Shown in pieces: positions 1 to 12,500 of a stretch of DNA of 64,000 nt. The notes below the pieces were generated by a model. It had not been told where the DNA came from, did not search any database, and saw only the letters and a program-made list of their open reading frames with translations. Position numbers and translations under genes: made by a program. Position 1 is the first letter of the stretch; the number at the start of each line of letters is the position of its first letter. Origin of the DNA: Lepidonotus clava (lineage: Eukaryota > Annelida > Polychaeta > Phyllodocida > Polynoidae); assembly GCA_936440205.1 (NCBI GenBank), contig OW387140.1, forward strand, positions 19,899,659-19,963,658. Direction: 5' to 3'.

Positions 1-1643
1 TTTTAGCCATAATTTGTCTCCCAACGTTTTCTAACATATGAGGCATTTATATATAATTAAAAACATACTGCTGGTATAATGTTCAATAAGATTGAACAAA
101 CATGCAGCTTTAGATGTATAGCTTAGATGACAATGATACAGCATGCATAAAGCATAAACATAAGATGTCCAAAAACAGGAGTGACTTTTTTCTGTAAGTA
201 GAGGGTGGTATTGGCTGATAGATATATCATCCTGCTTCAGAGAATACAAAAACTAGGTCTCTCTATCATTACCGGGGGGGATCTGGTGTACTATCACAGG
301 ACCTATTGAAAACTCTCGGGATGCACAGTATGGAGCTGGTCTTCCAAATAACTTGGCCTTGCATACTACGATACCACTACCTCCAGAGAGTTCAAGACAA
401 CTTATACTGCTGTTTACAGACCAATACCCCGAGAGTAGTCTCAGGATGCACAATAGGCCTGTTTTGAACGTTTTGAACAAAATTATGTGCATTCTTGGGC
501 ATAGGTTGGCAGTTTAGATCAGGTATAATACATATGATTTACTGCTCGGCTGATCAATAAATAGAGTGAATTAGGAAATAAGGATCAAGTTTTGACAAAT
601 AAAATAATATGGAAATAATTCACTAAGTCCTTCCTCGTTACATTAATCCTAAGATTTTAAAATGACAAAGCGAGCAGCTTAGCAGTGAGCAACTGAAAAA
701 TAACAGTTGGTCCAGCGATTTATACAGAAAAAAAAAACTACAAAAGTTTAGAAACTAAGTCAAATCTAGCTTTTGCCATATGAAATGAGGGTTAGACATA
801 GCCCCTCTAACTTTCTAACCCTACTGCTTAGTGCTTGTGTCTAATCCCCTAGTCAAATTATCTAAGTTTCTAACTCAAGGGATAATCAAAGAGCTATCAC
901 ATTTTCCACTATGTGGCACTCTTAATCAAAAATACATCTTTAGAAGAGTAAAATCCCAGAATTCTGATCACACATTCTGATTACACTGATTATTTTCTAG
1001 TATCCTATGTGTTCCAACTGTTATAAAAGAAACACAGATGTACTGAACATCCAGTTTAAAAAATGTTTAAGTATTGAACAGCTGTTGAAATGATTTGAAT
1101 AAGGACATTATGATAGTTGCAGACAGGAAAACACCTTTTTTGTCATCAATTACCTCTTGTCAACCCTTTTTGGGATTTCTGAGTAGCATGATACCTAACT
1201 GGGGTGGTAACTACTGTGAAGGCAGGAGCTTGACTTCTCTCTTCAGAGAAGACTCCATACACATGGATAGAGCTCTGAACGGCAGGCTGATTTGTTTTAT
1301 CCCTTCAACTAAATAATGCTATATGCTCACCATAAACCTTTAAACCTCAAAAAATTCCTATATAGGGATTGCAACTATACACAAGGGGATGATAACTATA
1401 GTGATCTAAATAATTCTTGTGCTGATATACCAATTTGGTTTTAAAGTGTGACATCTGGCATTTTTTAATTCTATGAACCATGAAGTTAGTCAAACTGTCT
1501 AAGATTTTGTTTTAGGGTCAGTCATTTTGTCTTTAACTTACTCGAAAAAGAAGGTTTGGACAAATGGGCACTCTCAAATGTCCTAAGGTATTTTCCAAAA
1601 ACTTCGAACCCTTGACTAAGTTTCTAACCCATATTTTTCTATG
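1..1643. other. Non-coding AT-rich host DNA
   Basis: AT-rich sequence with no ORF that looks protein coding; the longest frames are 72-79 codons with no recognisable composition or motif. I see no tandem array, no RNA gene and no clear element ends here. It is best read as intergenic or intronic DNA. Confidence 0.6.
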
Positions 1644-1774
1644 CAGTGGCGTAGCCAGGGATGTTCCTGGGTGTCTGGAACCCCCTTAAATTTCCCAAAA
1701 TATAAGAAATCTTGTCAGAACCCCCTTAGATTTACCTGGAACCCCCTTTGACTTTAGGGCTGGCTACGCCCCTG
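1644..1774. mobile_element. Short inverted-repeat DNA transposon (MITE)
   Basis: The left end CAGTGGCGTAGCCAG (1644-1658) is answered by CTGGCTACGCCCCTG (1760-1774), its reverse complement with one mismatch. The 131-bp interior has no coding capacity and carries repeated ACCCCCTTA/ACCCCCTTT motifs. Termini of the CAGTGGCGTAGCCAG type are familiar from non-autonomous DNA transposons in many marine invertebrates. A clean target-site duplication is not obvious, so the superfamily is left open. Confidence 0.75.
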
Positions 1775-3420
1775 ATCATACTATGTGTCGTGAGGCTTCA
1801 ACAGATCCACGGAACCATGGTTACAGAATGGTTAGGTCACTTGCTGCTTCACAGAAATAATTATTTTAAGGTATCGGACCCCAAAATATTACATTTTGAG
1901 GCTACTCTACAAAGTGTATAGGCTTACATATATGTGGCAAATGGCACTAAATGACCAATTCTGCCATTTAGTGACTTTTTATAATTTAGATACTAGATGA
2001 CCTAAAAAATTCTAAGGTAGATTTTGTGCATAGGCTGGCGCATTTGAAATGAAGTTTGTCGTTTTTACTGAAAGTAACAAAAATTGCTGTTCTAAAATAA
2101 ATAAGATAATATTTAGTTTAAGGCGTTTAAAAAAAACAACAAAAAAACAATTGTCAAGGTTAACACACATGATATACACACGCATACACATCGAAGATGT
2201 GGCCTTGTGTGTGGTTTTCATGGTAATTCCAACATGGTAGCACCGTTAAATATAATAGTGCTATCATGTATGAGGCTTGGAACAGAACTTATGGTGCAGA
2301 AGCGTAGGTGTAGAGCCGACACTGCTTGTTAAAAATTATCATTCGACGCCTTAGATTACAGCCAGGACAGAGTTATTAATTACATGGGATCTGCCCCATG
2401 AAAAATACACGGGAGCATTATCTAACGCATACCTAACGATGCTTCCGTTGATATAATGTGATTAACTACAACGTGATGCAATAAACGACCTTACATAGCC
2501 TTATGTAAAATATGCATTGCTCTCGATTTCCTGGATACTCATTCGCAAGGGCAGATATTATAATAGGCAGGAAATAAGTGTGTCTTGACCCTGCATTAAA
2601 ATATTCGCTTGTCAATAGCTGTAATTGTATGATCTTTTGTTTGTTATTATGATGTTAAGACAGGCTCTTAGACACCACATATGTTCGAACATCTTTTTTG
2701 TTATTTTATAAACTAGAAAGTGATGCTTGCTACCCATAAATACATTCAATTTACGCATAATTATGTTGGAAGTCAATAGATAGGAATACTGTGAAATTTG
2801 TGAATAGTCTGTAAAGGGTATAAGACATCTATATTTGTTGTATCTAACGATAGGATTGATAGATGCTTTATATACATTCGGATTTTCATTTTTACATCCT
2901 TTAAGTTACGTCACAGAAATGGTTTTATCTTCACTATAGGACAAGAAGCTCGAGGATAGTATGTCTCATTTTATATTCAGCTTAAAGGGACCTAAAGCCA
3001 AAACAATTGACATAATTTCAAAACTCAGATAATTATAGAAATGTGTTAGATGAATCTAGTTAAGGTCAGTGGTAAAGTATCAACTGTGAAAACAAAACTA
3101 AGCAAAGTAGAATTCCTTGAGAGATGCTGATAATTCTTTTTGTTTGTAAACAAACCCCATTTTTGTGGACCCACATTAATTGAGTTGAATGTGTTGAACA
3201 AGGAAAAGGTGTTTAGATAAATTTATGCTATATTTCATGGATTTAGATTTTAACATGGGCCATAAATAGACTCGTGGCATGGATTTCCATAATTGAAGTC
3301 TAGGTCTGATTAAAAGTACCAAAAGAATTAATGTTTCTCACAATGCGGAAAAATACTGTGCACAGAATAGTTCCGTATTTTATTATCAGGATGCCGTAAA
3401 AATTCAGAACTACTTTACTT
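1775..3420. other. Non-coding AT-rich stretch
   Basis: No plausible coding frame. The only notable sequence is a lone TAGTCTGTAAAGGGTA at 2805-2820. It matches the end of the small element present at 3421-3519 and 9321-9409, so it may be the remaining end of a third, decayed copy. Confidence 0.5.
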
Positions 3421-3519
3421 AACCCTTTCAATACACTTAAAAGACTGGCTCCATAATGCGTGTTATGCCCATATCAAACTGTCATGATGAGCCATTTTGA
3501 GACCAGTCTGTAAAGGGTA
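3421..3519 (+). mobile_element. Small TIR element, copy 1 (AGTCTGTAAAGGGTA family)
   Basis: This ~99-bp segment runs from AACCCTTT to AGTCTGTAAAGGGTAA and aligns along its length with the reverse complement of 9321-9409. Shared blocks in order are ACTGGCTCC/ACTAGCCCC, AATGCG, TTATGCC, TGTCAT, ATGAG, CATTTTGAG and AGTCTGTAAAGGGTA. The left end is more diverged and has a few extra bases. It is a non-autonomous element with no coding capacity. Confidence 0.7.
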
Positions 3520-6249
3520 ATTTGGCATCACAGCAGTGTGAAGCAGATCGAAGGGCACCCCACCTAGTATACCTGACGCCTGCTGGCGCATTCATAACCT
3601 GAAATCGTAGTCTTACCCGACACGCATTTTACAATTTGGATCCTTTCAGACGTCACCAAGGAAACAAACTGAAGCGATTCCATGGGCATTATCTGTGCAC
3701 CTGTGATAGTCTGAAAGGGATATGCATATAATATTATGACAGAGTGAATGTGAGCCGTCCCGGGTGAGGCTGTTGTTTTTCACTTGGGTCGGCTGGTCAT
3801 CTAATATCTGGGTTATAACCAACCACCGGTCTAAGTAACCTCGGCCATGTAATCAACACGTGTAGGTAGGGTGTATGAGGTCAATAAGAGTGCTGACCCA
3901 TTGTGTTATCATTGTGGCCCAGTGGGGTGAGGTCGCCGACAACCACTCCCCTCCCACACCCACTGGTCAGCGGGGCAAACACATTGTCCCCGCCGGACAA
4001 ATGTTAGCAGCCATTTCCAGAAACGCAGGCCCCCAGCCGACCCATTCTGCTGACATAGATTTTCTCATTTGTGCGGTATTGATCTTTTCTTGGCTTTTGG
4101 CTGTGGGCTGCCAGTTGGTGTATTTACCTCTCACCGGGCGTACTTACCCCGGGCTGGTCGTATCCCGGGGATGGGGGTCAGCGGCAGGGTGAAGGGTCCG
4201 CACCCACACTCCAACTGAAGGCCCTGCGACACTACACGACTTTGAGCCGTGATCTCTGCCCTATCTGACGATATTACAGTAAATTCGCATGCAGGAATGA
4301 TATGATTGTTTGAAATTGGAAATTTGTAGTATTTTAAACATGTGAAATATAGAATGTTGTCTCTAATATGTGCGATTTCTCTGCGACATTGGCATATCGC
4401 AGCTCATGTCATGTAGTGTAATACCACCTGAAAGTACCACCTACCGCCATCCAGTTATCGTCCAACTCCCCAATTTTCATTGATACCCATTTTTACTATA
4501 GCCATACCCATTTTAAGGCGGCAGTTCAGAACTTGAGCTCTTCCAGCAATCACTTACCAGTCTGCTTACCCTATTGTATAGGTAGGGTGTTCTTGACATA
4601 TCACTCTTATTTGACCCAAGATAGTTCTATTTTTGATTTCGATCGAAATGCTGGGTCCAAATTGCCCCGTGCTTATCCCTAGTTGAAGGTTTATGAATGC
4701 ATGAGATAAGTTTATACTGAGGGCTATCAGAAACTACTTGTGAAAACTAATGATTACACCCGAAACTTGCTTTTATGTAATGTCTTCTAGAAACAATAAT
4801 AATTATGCAAGAAAAGTCAAGATTGTAACTTATATTCCTATTACTATTCTCTTGAAGGTTTTTATCAAGTAACTAAAATTCATGTCAGGGTGCAATAGAC
4901 TACAAGAAGACTTATCTTTAAAATGCCTCTTGGTATGCTCATCAACAGCATATTATTTGTCTATATAATGTTTCACCGACTTTCTTGTAATCTACTAAGA
5001 CACCGATGATCCATACTAACTACTAAACCTAATGCTACCCGTATTTCTATTCTGTATTGCTGCCATTTCCGCAATGCAGTAGGCTATGGCAAACTAAATG
5101 TGTATACTTCAACCGTCAGTAGCATAATTATAATCACACCGTTCCCTTAGAATGGTCTTACATTATCAAGATAATGTTTCCTGTGATCCTGCTAGATCAA
5201 ACCATAGTAGACCATCACCTCTATAGGAATTTAAGTTTGTACCAGTGATCAAACAAGATTCAAAGAGCAAATAATGGTATAAACAGAAGTCAGTGATAGC
5301 AGTATGTACAGCTCTACCACACAAAACCAACTTGTCGGGCCCCAGCCTGCCCATCGTGGCCACAGATGGCTCATCTGAAGCTCTTTTAGCCACCAGAAGC
5401 CCCAAAGACACTAGTACAAAGCCCTGTCTGTCCGGCCCTCTAATCAAGGCAAATTACCAGATACGTTCCGTCTCTGGCCATATATCCCTGAGAGTCCCAT
5501 CACTTTTCAATCAGCCCCAACATAGGCACACTATGGGGCGCCAGGTACCCTAGGCATATAAACAAAGTCGAGATTTTCATTGTTTCAAAGGAAAGATAAG
5601 ATTTCTTAGCTGAAATATCATGATCTCAAGACATACAATAAACGTACCCATGGGAACATCCGGTAAAGACAATTACTTAACAATTTATTATCAAATGCCA
5701 ATAGGCCTAGATTAGGTATGATAATCAAGACCGTGTCACATTTAGTATCTAAAACGTCTGAATAATTATCATCCGGGTAAGATTATCCCTATTGACATTT
5801 TCCGAAACATTTCATAGAAATGATAATGCCTAAAATCCCCTCAAATCACCCCTCTCTGGATCTGTCACTTTTTTCGAGCTGTAACACTCGGCCTGGCTCT
5901 GCACAACCCTCTCCGTCCCCGCCTGCTGTTATGTCGCCCGCCTGGCCCCAAGTACTCATTTCAAAGCCAGCTTTCCCATTTCAAATTCTATCACTAGGGG
6001 CTCTATCTGCACACTCGCAGGACAAAAACCTCGCCCCTCAATCTCCCTAATATGACTTCTCAGGTATTAATCGGGCCTTTTTCCCTAAATAGATAATTAT
6101 TTCTGGGCGTGGTTTGGTGTCTGTGGTCGTGTGGCGGCCGTGATTACGTGTCATGTCTTGATGTGACGTGGGCAGCAATCAGTCACGTCGTCCTCCCGTC
6201 CCTGCCCCACGTCCCTGCCCCAGACGGGGCGTAATTAACACACCTCCCC
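3520..6249. other. Non-coding host DNA
   Basis: Mixed-composition sequence without a convincing gene. The longest frame, 3875-4192 plus strand (105 codons), lies in a locally GC-richer patch and has no recognisable domain. I see no tandem repeats and no element ends. Confidence 0.5.
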
Positions 6250-6630
6250 GCTACCCGGCCACATGGGCAGCGGCCGCCCATTGTAGCAGCCTACTGCCAC
6301 CCTTTACCATGGGATCACCCCAACCAGTGCCCCTTGCAGCAGCAAGGTCCCAACTACCACTATTGCCTTTTGACATTAACAGTGGCACCCATTGCAGTAG
6401 CCTCCTGCCGCCCTTTACTATGCGATCATCCCAACCTGTGCCTGTTACAACAGCAAGCTCCAAACTCCTGCCGTTGCTTTTTGACATGGGCAGTGGTGCC
6501 CATTGGAGTACCAAGCTGCCACCCTTTACCTTGTGATCACCCTAAAACCAGTGCCTGTTGCGAGAGCAAACTCCCAACTCCTGCCGTTCCCTTTTGACAT
6601 GGGCAGTGGCACCCATTGCAGTAGCAACCT

Positions 6631-6771
6631 GCTATCCATACATGCGTTGCAGATGCGTTTTTTCCCATATAGGGTATGCAGAGGCTATCCGGAATTCCAT
6701 AAATGGAAAAACGCATAGCCTCCGCACACCTTATATGGTAAAAACGGATCCGCAACGCATGTTTGGAAAGG
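6631..6771. mobile_element. Foldback MITE inside the 112-bp satellite
   Basis: The ~140-bp insertion is almost entirely two inverted arms of ~55 bp. The left arm contains CATGCGTTGCAGATGCGTTT and ends GAGGCTAT; the right arm begins ATAGCC and ends GATCCGCAACGCATG. The two are reverse complements with scattered mismatches, around a centre of about 27 bp. Removing it restores the normal satellite sequence, with CTGC joining ACCTTTA. Confidence 0.8.
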
Positions 6772-7020
6772 CACCTTTATCCATGCGATCACCCTAAATC
6801 CACTGGCCATTGCAAAAGCAAGCTTTCAACTCCTGCCATTTTCTTTTGACATGGGCAGTGGTGCCCATTGTAGTAGCAAGCTGCAGCCCTTTACCGTGTG
6901 ATCACCTAAAACCACTGCCTAGTGCAACAGCAAACCGTTTCTTTTTGACACGGGCAGTGGAGCACATTGCAGTAGAAAGCTGCAGCCCTTTACCGTACGA
7001 TCACACTAAAACCAGTGCCA

Positions 7021-7323
7021 GGAGGGGGTTGCATAACATTCCGTTGTATTTAGCGGATCCATAACGAAACACAACTGTTGCAAAAGATATAGCGGAGGCC
7101 TTAGTGTTGTAAAATCCGTTAAAATGATTCCATTAAAGATGAATTTTAGCGGATTTTCCGTTAGACAAATCCGTTATCCCTATAGGAAAGTACAGAATAT
7201 ATGGTTTAACGGATATGATTACTAAATAACGAAATATGCAACATTGGGCATTTCCGTTCGTTATACTATTTTTACGGAAATGTATAACGAAAAGTTTTAC
7301 CGGAATGTTATGCAACTCCCCCC
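7021..7323. mobile_element. ~300-bp inverted-repeat element inside the satellite
   Basis: The left end reads GGGGGTTGCATAACATTCCG and the right end reads CGGAATGTTATGCAACTCCC, reverse complements for about 20 bp. The interior is full of TCCGTT/AACGGA hexamers in both orientations, a typical sub-terminal repeat pattern. The flanks rejoin as GTGCC|TGTTGC, which is the satellite consensus, so the insertion borders are well supported. There is no coding capacity. Confidence 0.8.
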
Positions 7324-7500
7324 TGTTGCAACAGCAAGCTCCCAACTCTTGCCGTTACCTTTTGACATGGGCAGTGGTGCCAATTGCACCGGTCCATTGC
7401 AGTAGCAAGCTGCTACCCTTTTCCCTGTGATCACCCTAAAACCTCTGCCCGTTGCAGCAGCAAGCTCCCAACTCCCGCCGTTGCCTTTTGACGTTGGGAT

Positions 7501-9320
7501 GCACCACCCATCGCTCCAGAAAGCAGTGTTCCACTCTGCAGCGTTGATTTCCTCGGCTCGATTATATGAATCCAGAATAATAAAGGTTCCCAACATATCA
7601 ATGTTGCTCATGCTGTCCATTAACATGCGATGGTATTAATGATTGATCAACTGCATGGATGTATAGAACTTTTAAAATAACTAAGAAACAATGTGATTAA
7701 GCCTGGGAAAGGAAGTGACGTCACTATTTTCAAATTAAAGAAGCAGGCATCTATAGTGACACATCTTGTTTTGACGGCTGGCTCATTGCCATGTAGTTGG
7801 TTAGATTTCAATAGAAAAACAATCACATGTCCCAATAAGGAATCTTATCGGGGATTGTTCTTGCAAGTAATCCATCTGAATCATTTCACCCGAACATAAT
7901 GCTGACTATGATGCCAGGCAATATTCCATTACAAAGACTCGAAATTGAAAGAGCTAGAGGATTTGCTGAATCTCCGTTTTTTAGACTTAAAATGTTCCCT
8001 CTGTTTTCAAAATCCTATACCGGTACCTGATCTTCATATCTGTTATAACTCCTGGAAGATCAGGATGTATTGTGAAGTGGTTCTTGATCAATTTTATTTA
8101 AAAAAAAGATGTATACAAAATATAAGATGAGTCAAATCTTAGTATATTAGGCTGTAGATTTAATAATAAATAATAATTCTAACAATATGAGCCCTCAAGA
8201 TAGCCGTAGTCAAATTTATCCCGAGAGTGACTATCCTATGAAGACCGCTGACCATCCTATGGTGACTGCATTAATCATTACTGAGATAATTAAGGCCCAA
8301 TCACTACTGACTAGAATTCACTGGGATTTGTGCGGGAACATTGAAAGTAGATCATGTCATACCAGATAGTCGGATTTTTCGGGGGAAAAGGCTACTTATG
8401 ATTTGGCTTTGTGTCTAAACTAAATTGACATTCTGTAATGTCCCTGAGGTCAAGAGGTGGTTCTGTGCTAAGGAAGGACGTTGGTTGTCTTGGGCGCCAT
8501 CGAGAGGTATGGCTATTTATTCAGGTTAAGCTTGCCATAACAGAATAATAATATGATCACCCAGATACAAGACATGAGCATGACCATCGCAAAGGGCTAA
8601 AGCGGGGTGCATGAAGAGATGAGACCGAAGATAAAAATGTGTCCAAGCTAATCAAGGTTGAAGGAAAGGCGACACAGACAACACTAGAGTGCATGTTACT
8701 TGTGTATTATTGGATCTTGAAGTACCAGTGAGAAACTTGAATCACCTAAAACCTTTTACAATGCAGGCCATAAACTGACAGTTCAGAAGAAGGTTTAATA
8801 TATTTAGTATGGATAAGGTAACAAGAAAATTATCATACTTTCATTATATTTCTATGTACTTTTCTACTGATTATGATATGTAACTATAACATACCTATAC
8901 GTAAGATAATGTAAAATGAGTATGGTTTGATAAATAAATAAAAATATATGGAGGCGGCGGGTACCAGGGTGTGGGGCGGCCTTTTACCAGGTCAGGGCGG
9001 CCCATTCTATGAACCAAATATTGAAATCTGGCACCTCACCAAACAAGGGAAAAGTGTAGAGATAACCAAACTGGTGCGATTTGCAGGAAGAAGGAGCGTA
9101 TGTGAGTGAAAGAAATTAATGTATAGTCTACCCAAAAGGTGCGTCCCCACCGACAAAGAGCCATAACTAGTATCAATCCTTTCTATCCAAAGCAACAAGT
9201 GCATGTTGGAGGTACTGGTTACCATGGTTGGAAAGGGTTAACACTAGTTGCCGCCCCACTAAACTCTTTATCTGCCAATTGGGGTTGCGGGTTTAAGGGG
9301 TGCTCTCACGAGGCGACTAG
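7501..9320. other. Non-coding stretch
   Basis: No convincing gene. Frames of 60-75 codons have no domain-like content. A short GC-rich patch with repeated GGCGGC/GGGCGGCC lies at about 8951-9004. Nothing else stands out. Confidence 0.5.
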
Positions 9321-9409
9321 TACCCTTTACAGACTATCCTCAAAATGCTCTCATAATGACAATTAAATACAGGCATAATTCGCATTCTGGGGCTAGTCTG
9401 TAAGGGGTA
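9321..9409 (-). mobile_element. Small TIR element, copy 2
   Basis: An 89-bp element with TACCCTTTACAGACTA at the left and TAGTCTGTAAGGGGTA at the right, inverted repeats with one mismatch. TA stands at both outer edges, which fits a Tc1/mariner-like target site. In reverse complement it aligns throughout with 3421-3519. Confidence 0.8.
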
Positions 9410-11247
9410 TAAACGTCCTTCGAGTGTTTGACATGTGAATGCTGATAGGCTAAACCATATCACTTGACATATCCCCAAAAAAACTTGTGTTTACCTCATA
9501 AACATCAAGTTCCGTGTTATACCATGACTATTTGCGTACTGTTTGGGATAGTTAACATTTCGAGTTACTTTTTGAGTATTTATATAATCAGGTACTTAAT
9601 ATGAGTATCTCGAGACACTTTATTTAATAATTTCACCATTATTACATAATCATAATGGTAGATAGAAAATAAGCTTTTAATGTTTATCTAACGACCTGAT
9701 TTATAAACTGATAAACGTCCCAAGAGAGAAACGCTTAATGCAGCTTATACTTTTTGTTGTTTGAACTCTTTATGAAAATTGTTAAACAGATATCCAAAAC
9801 TGTGTTCGTTTCTTTCTATCTATGTTATAAATTATTATCTAAATTCATACCCGGATCCAACCAATATGGCTATCATGTCTTAATTAAAACACACACGGTC
9901 GAAAGGGAGTAATTAATGCTGATTCAAACAGCACAAATCATTTTAATGAGCTTTGATTACCGATACTCTTTCAATAATTGTATGCTCACATCGCCCTATT
10001 AACTTCCGGTGAGGTGTTAATAACCAGTTGAAATCTTGCCTATACATAGCAAGAGGCATTCTATTTAGAATCACTAGTTGAAACCGATCGTTTCCCGTGT
10101 GCTGGTACGATGGGAACGTTAACTAGTTAGCTATGAACATAGGCTGTCAGTTACTCGTATAGGTATTTGCCGGTTCATCACGAGTTGTACTCCCTCATTG
10201 TGCATGACTATACGATCATTAATTTTACCTGTCGACTGGTATGAAGGAACTTGGTGAGGCATGACTGTAGATTGAGCACTAAGTGTATAAGTATTCTAGG
10301 GACATTTTGGATGCAAGATCCTTGTGCAATGACGATTATCTGACTAAGGTAGTAATATTCAATCCGAAAATACTTCTACCTTCAGCCACAATGGTAAAGG
10401 TAAAGGAGAACCCCAACTCAGTGGCCAGTCGGTATGTGATGACACTATATTGACTCCGAGGTCCCATTCCCGGTGATCTAAACTCTTTGACAACCCTTTT
10501 ACCTGAATGCATACCCTGCAGCGGGCTGCCTTGATCACTTTACCTCACCTGGTTGACACCTGACCACTAGGGTCGTCGTACTGCCATACGCCTTCAGTCT
10601 GGCCGGTTGAAAAGTCAGAGAGACGCGGACACCCCACCAAGGAAGGTAGGCGGGGTTTAAACTATACATTTTAGGACAACATCACACAAAATAATTATAT
10701 TGTAAGACAGTACTTTCTTAATGACCCCGACAAAACTGCATCCCACCTATTGCTTTGATGGAGAAAAAACTGTGAGCGTTTGTTTGTGTAAATAGCAGAG
10801 GTGAACCTTTTAGTGATCCCCACCAGCGTCTCAATGGTTATGGTGTAACGATGAGTTGACTGTGTATATGTACCTAGGTGTTCCGTGGGAATATACATTT
10901 CTCTAATGAACCTGCGCAGTGCAGACCGACTGGAGAGAAGGCCCAGGTTGTTAGAGGTACCAAGACTAGTTATGCAACTACTTTAGATTTTTCTCTTTAC
11001 CTCACCATCATACAACAATACAAGAAAAATGTTCATTCTAAACCTTCATATTGCTGGAAGATTAGATGTCTTCTTTGCCAGTAGTAATGTAATGACATGA
11101 TGAATGATGTACTTTAGATACATTAAGGCATACCAAAACAATTTAAGTGCAGGTAATCAGCAAGAATGGTTGTTTTGTACCTCTGTTTGAGTGGGTGATT
11201 AGGGTGTCTTGGGATGTGCCTGGTCCTCAAATAGCATGGCCATTTTT
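9410..11247. other. Non-coding stretch
   Basis: AT-rich sequence with no coding frame above 68 codons and no tandem repeats or recognisable element ends. Intergenic or intronic DNA. Confidence 0.5.
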
Positions 11248-11312
11248 TGATTGGTTGGTTGCTTATTGGGGTTTAACACTGTTGCAACATCTATGGTCAT
11301 ATCATGCCGAGA
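11248..11312 (+). repeat. Dispersed repeat fragment (GGGGTTTAAC...GGTCATATCATGCCG type)
   Basis: The string TGATTGGTTGGTTGCTTATT followed by GGGGTTTAACACTGTTGC and GGTCATATCATGCCG resembles a dispersed repeat I associate with molluscan and some other marine genomes. The match is from memory of the motif order, not from a search. The fragment is short and has no coding capacity. It is one hint toward a lophotrochozoan host. Confidence 0.4.
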
Positions 11313-12202
11313 ACAAGTATTGACAATTCTGTCTTTGATCATCGAATCTATGAAATTATCAAATCTATGAGAAGATTCAGTTCATACACCGGTACCTATA
11401 CATTTACCTAGACATATATTCTTTAATATGCAGGGTTCCAAAACCAGGGCCCTACACACAGCAGCCGGCAATGTGGCCCATTGGCCTTTGATAACCCTGT
11501 TGTCGGCACAAGTGAAATGCATACAGGTGTATCAGCCCTAGGCCCAGGGTCGACCCAGGCCACGGGCATGAACTCTCTAGATGGCGCTACCCCTCTCTCA
11601 TAGTTACTTATAATACTAAAAGGGTAAGAACCTAAAACTGTACCCTGCAGTTTGCACTGACATATGTTTTGGATTTAAGCCTAAACTTTAAGATATTTTG
11701 TGAAATAAAAAATTGTTTGTATTTCAGACAATTGATAAAAACCAATTGGCTGTCATGTTTTATTGATATCCATGCTCAATAAATGGCAATTGACAAATTT
11801 ATTGAAAAAAATGCAACCCCACCCAGTATTGCAGCATACCATATATGGCAATGCCCTTATTTGGAAAGGACTTTATGAATGGAGGTCACATGACCAACCA
11901 CATAAGACAATGTGCACATAGGCCTTTCGGTAATTATAGGCAATATTCAATGGTAGTTATAACTCTTGTCCATGTTAAAACCTATGTTTGCCCATAGTTT
12001 TGCTATAATTGTGTAATATACATTGCTATTTCCTTCAAACTGGTTAATTAGGACATGGGAGGGTAGGGGAATCCCCTATGACATCACTATGTTAGTTATA
12101 CAAGAGGCCCCTACATAGGTTTTTTTTAAACAAATACCTCATCCCAAACATAATACATCAACCTCATACAGCCAAACATTTCATTCTACTGACATTACAG
12201 CA

Positions 12203-12275
12203 AACTGTGGTATAATGGCTATGGTGAGGGACTTCAAATCAGAAGGTTGGTGGTTCAAACCTCCTGATGGTCATG
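12203..12275 (+). repeat. tRNA-derived SINE-like head
   Basis: An A-box-like TGGTATAATGG (12208-12218) and a B-box-like GGTTCAAACC (12252-12261) sit at tRNA spacing. GGACTTCAAATC lies between them where the anticodon arm would be. Cloverleaf pairing is imperfect, so this is a SINE head or tRNA relic, not a working tRNA gene. Confidence 0.6.
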
Positions 12276-12424
12276 TTGCAGTTTGACCATGTTGCACTTT
12301 TTCTTATGAAATTTATCAGCTTTTACAGTCTAATCATTTATCTTAGGTATACTCATTCTGTTATTTCACCCAAATGAATTCTTTTTAATGTGATTTCTTC
12401 ATTTATCAAAAAGAGTGACACTGT

Positions 12425-12500
12425 TCAGACATGGGTGGGATTTGAAACCCCTACCTTTGGACTTGAAGTCCTAGACTCTAGCCTCTGGGCTATTCCTGAC
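12425..12500 (-). repeat. tRNA-derived SINE-like head, inverted copy
   Basis: On the minus strand, TAGCCCAGAGG (12482-12492) fits an A box and GGGTTTCAAATCCC (12437-12450) a B box. The intervening GGACTTCAAGTCC matches the anticodon-arm region of the copy at 12203-12275. Both probably belong to the same SINE family. Confidence 0.6.

Larger units (their letters stand above)
6250..7500 (+). repeat. 112-bp satellite array with nested insertions
   Basis: At least seven degenerate copies of a ~112-bp unit can be followed by the marker ACATGGGCAGTGGTGCCCATTG (first 20 bases are the anchor), near 6262, 6372, 6484, 6596, 6849, 6947 and 7362. The first three spacings are 110, 112 and 112 bp. A copy also contains CCCTTTACC, TGTGATCACCC and CAACAGCAAGCTCC. 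Spacing is disturbed where two inverted-repeat elements sit inside (6631-6771 and 7021-7323). Frames of 70-122 codons across it follow the repeat and are not genes. Confidence 0.85.

Noticed and set aside
6168-7064. Frames of 70-122 codons on both strands
   Set aside because: They track the 112-bp satellite and run through inserted elements.
12203-12500. Functional tRNA genes
   Set aside because: Box motifs are present but cloverleaf stems pair poorly; SINE heads fit better.
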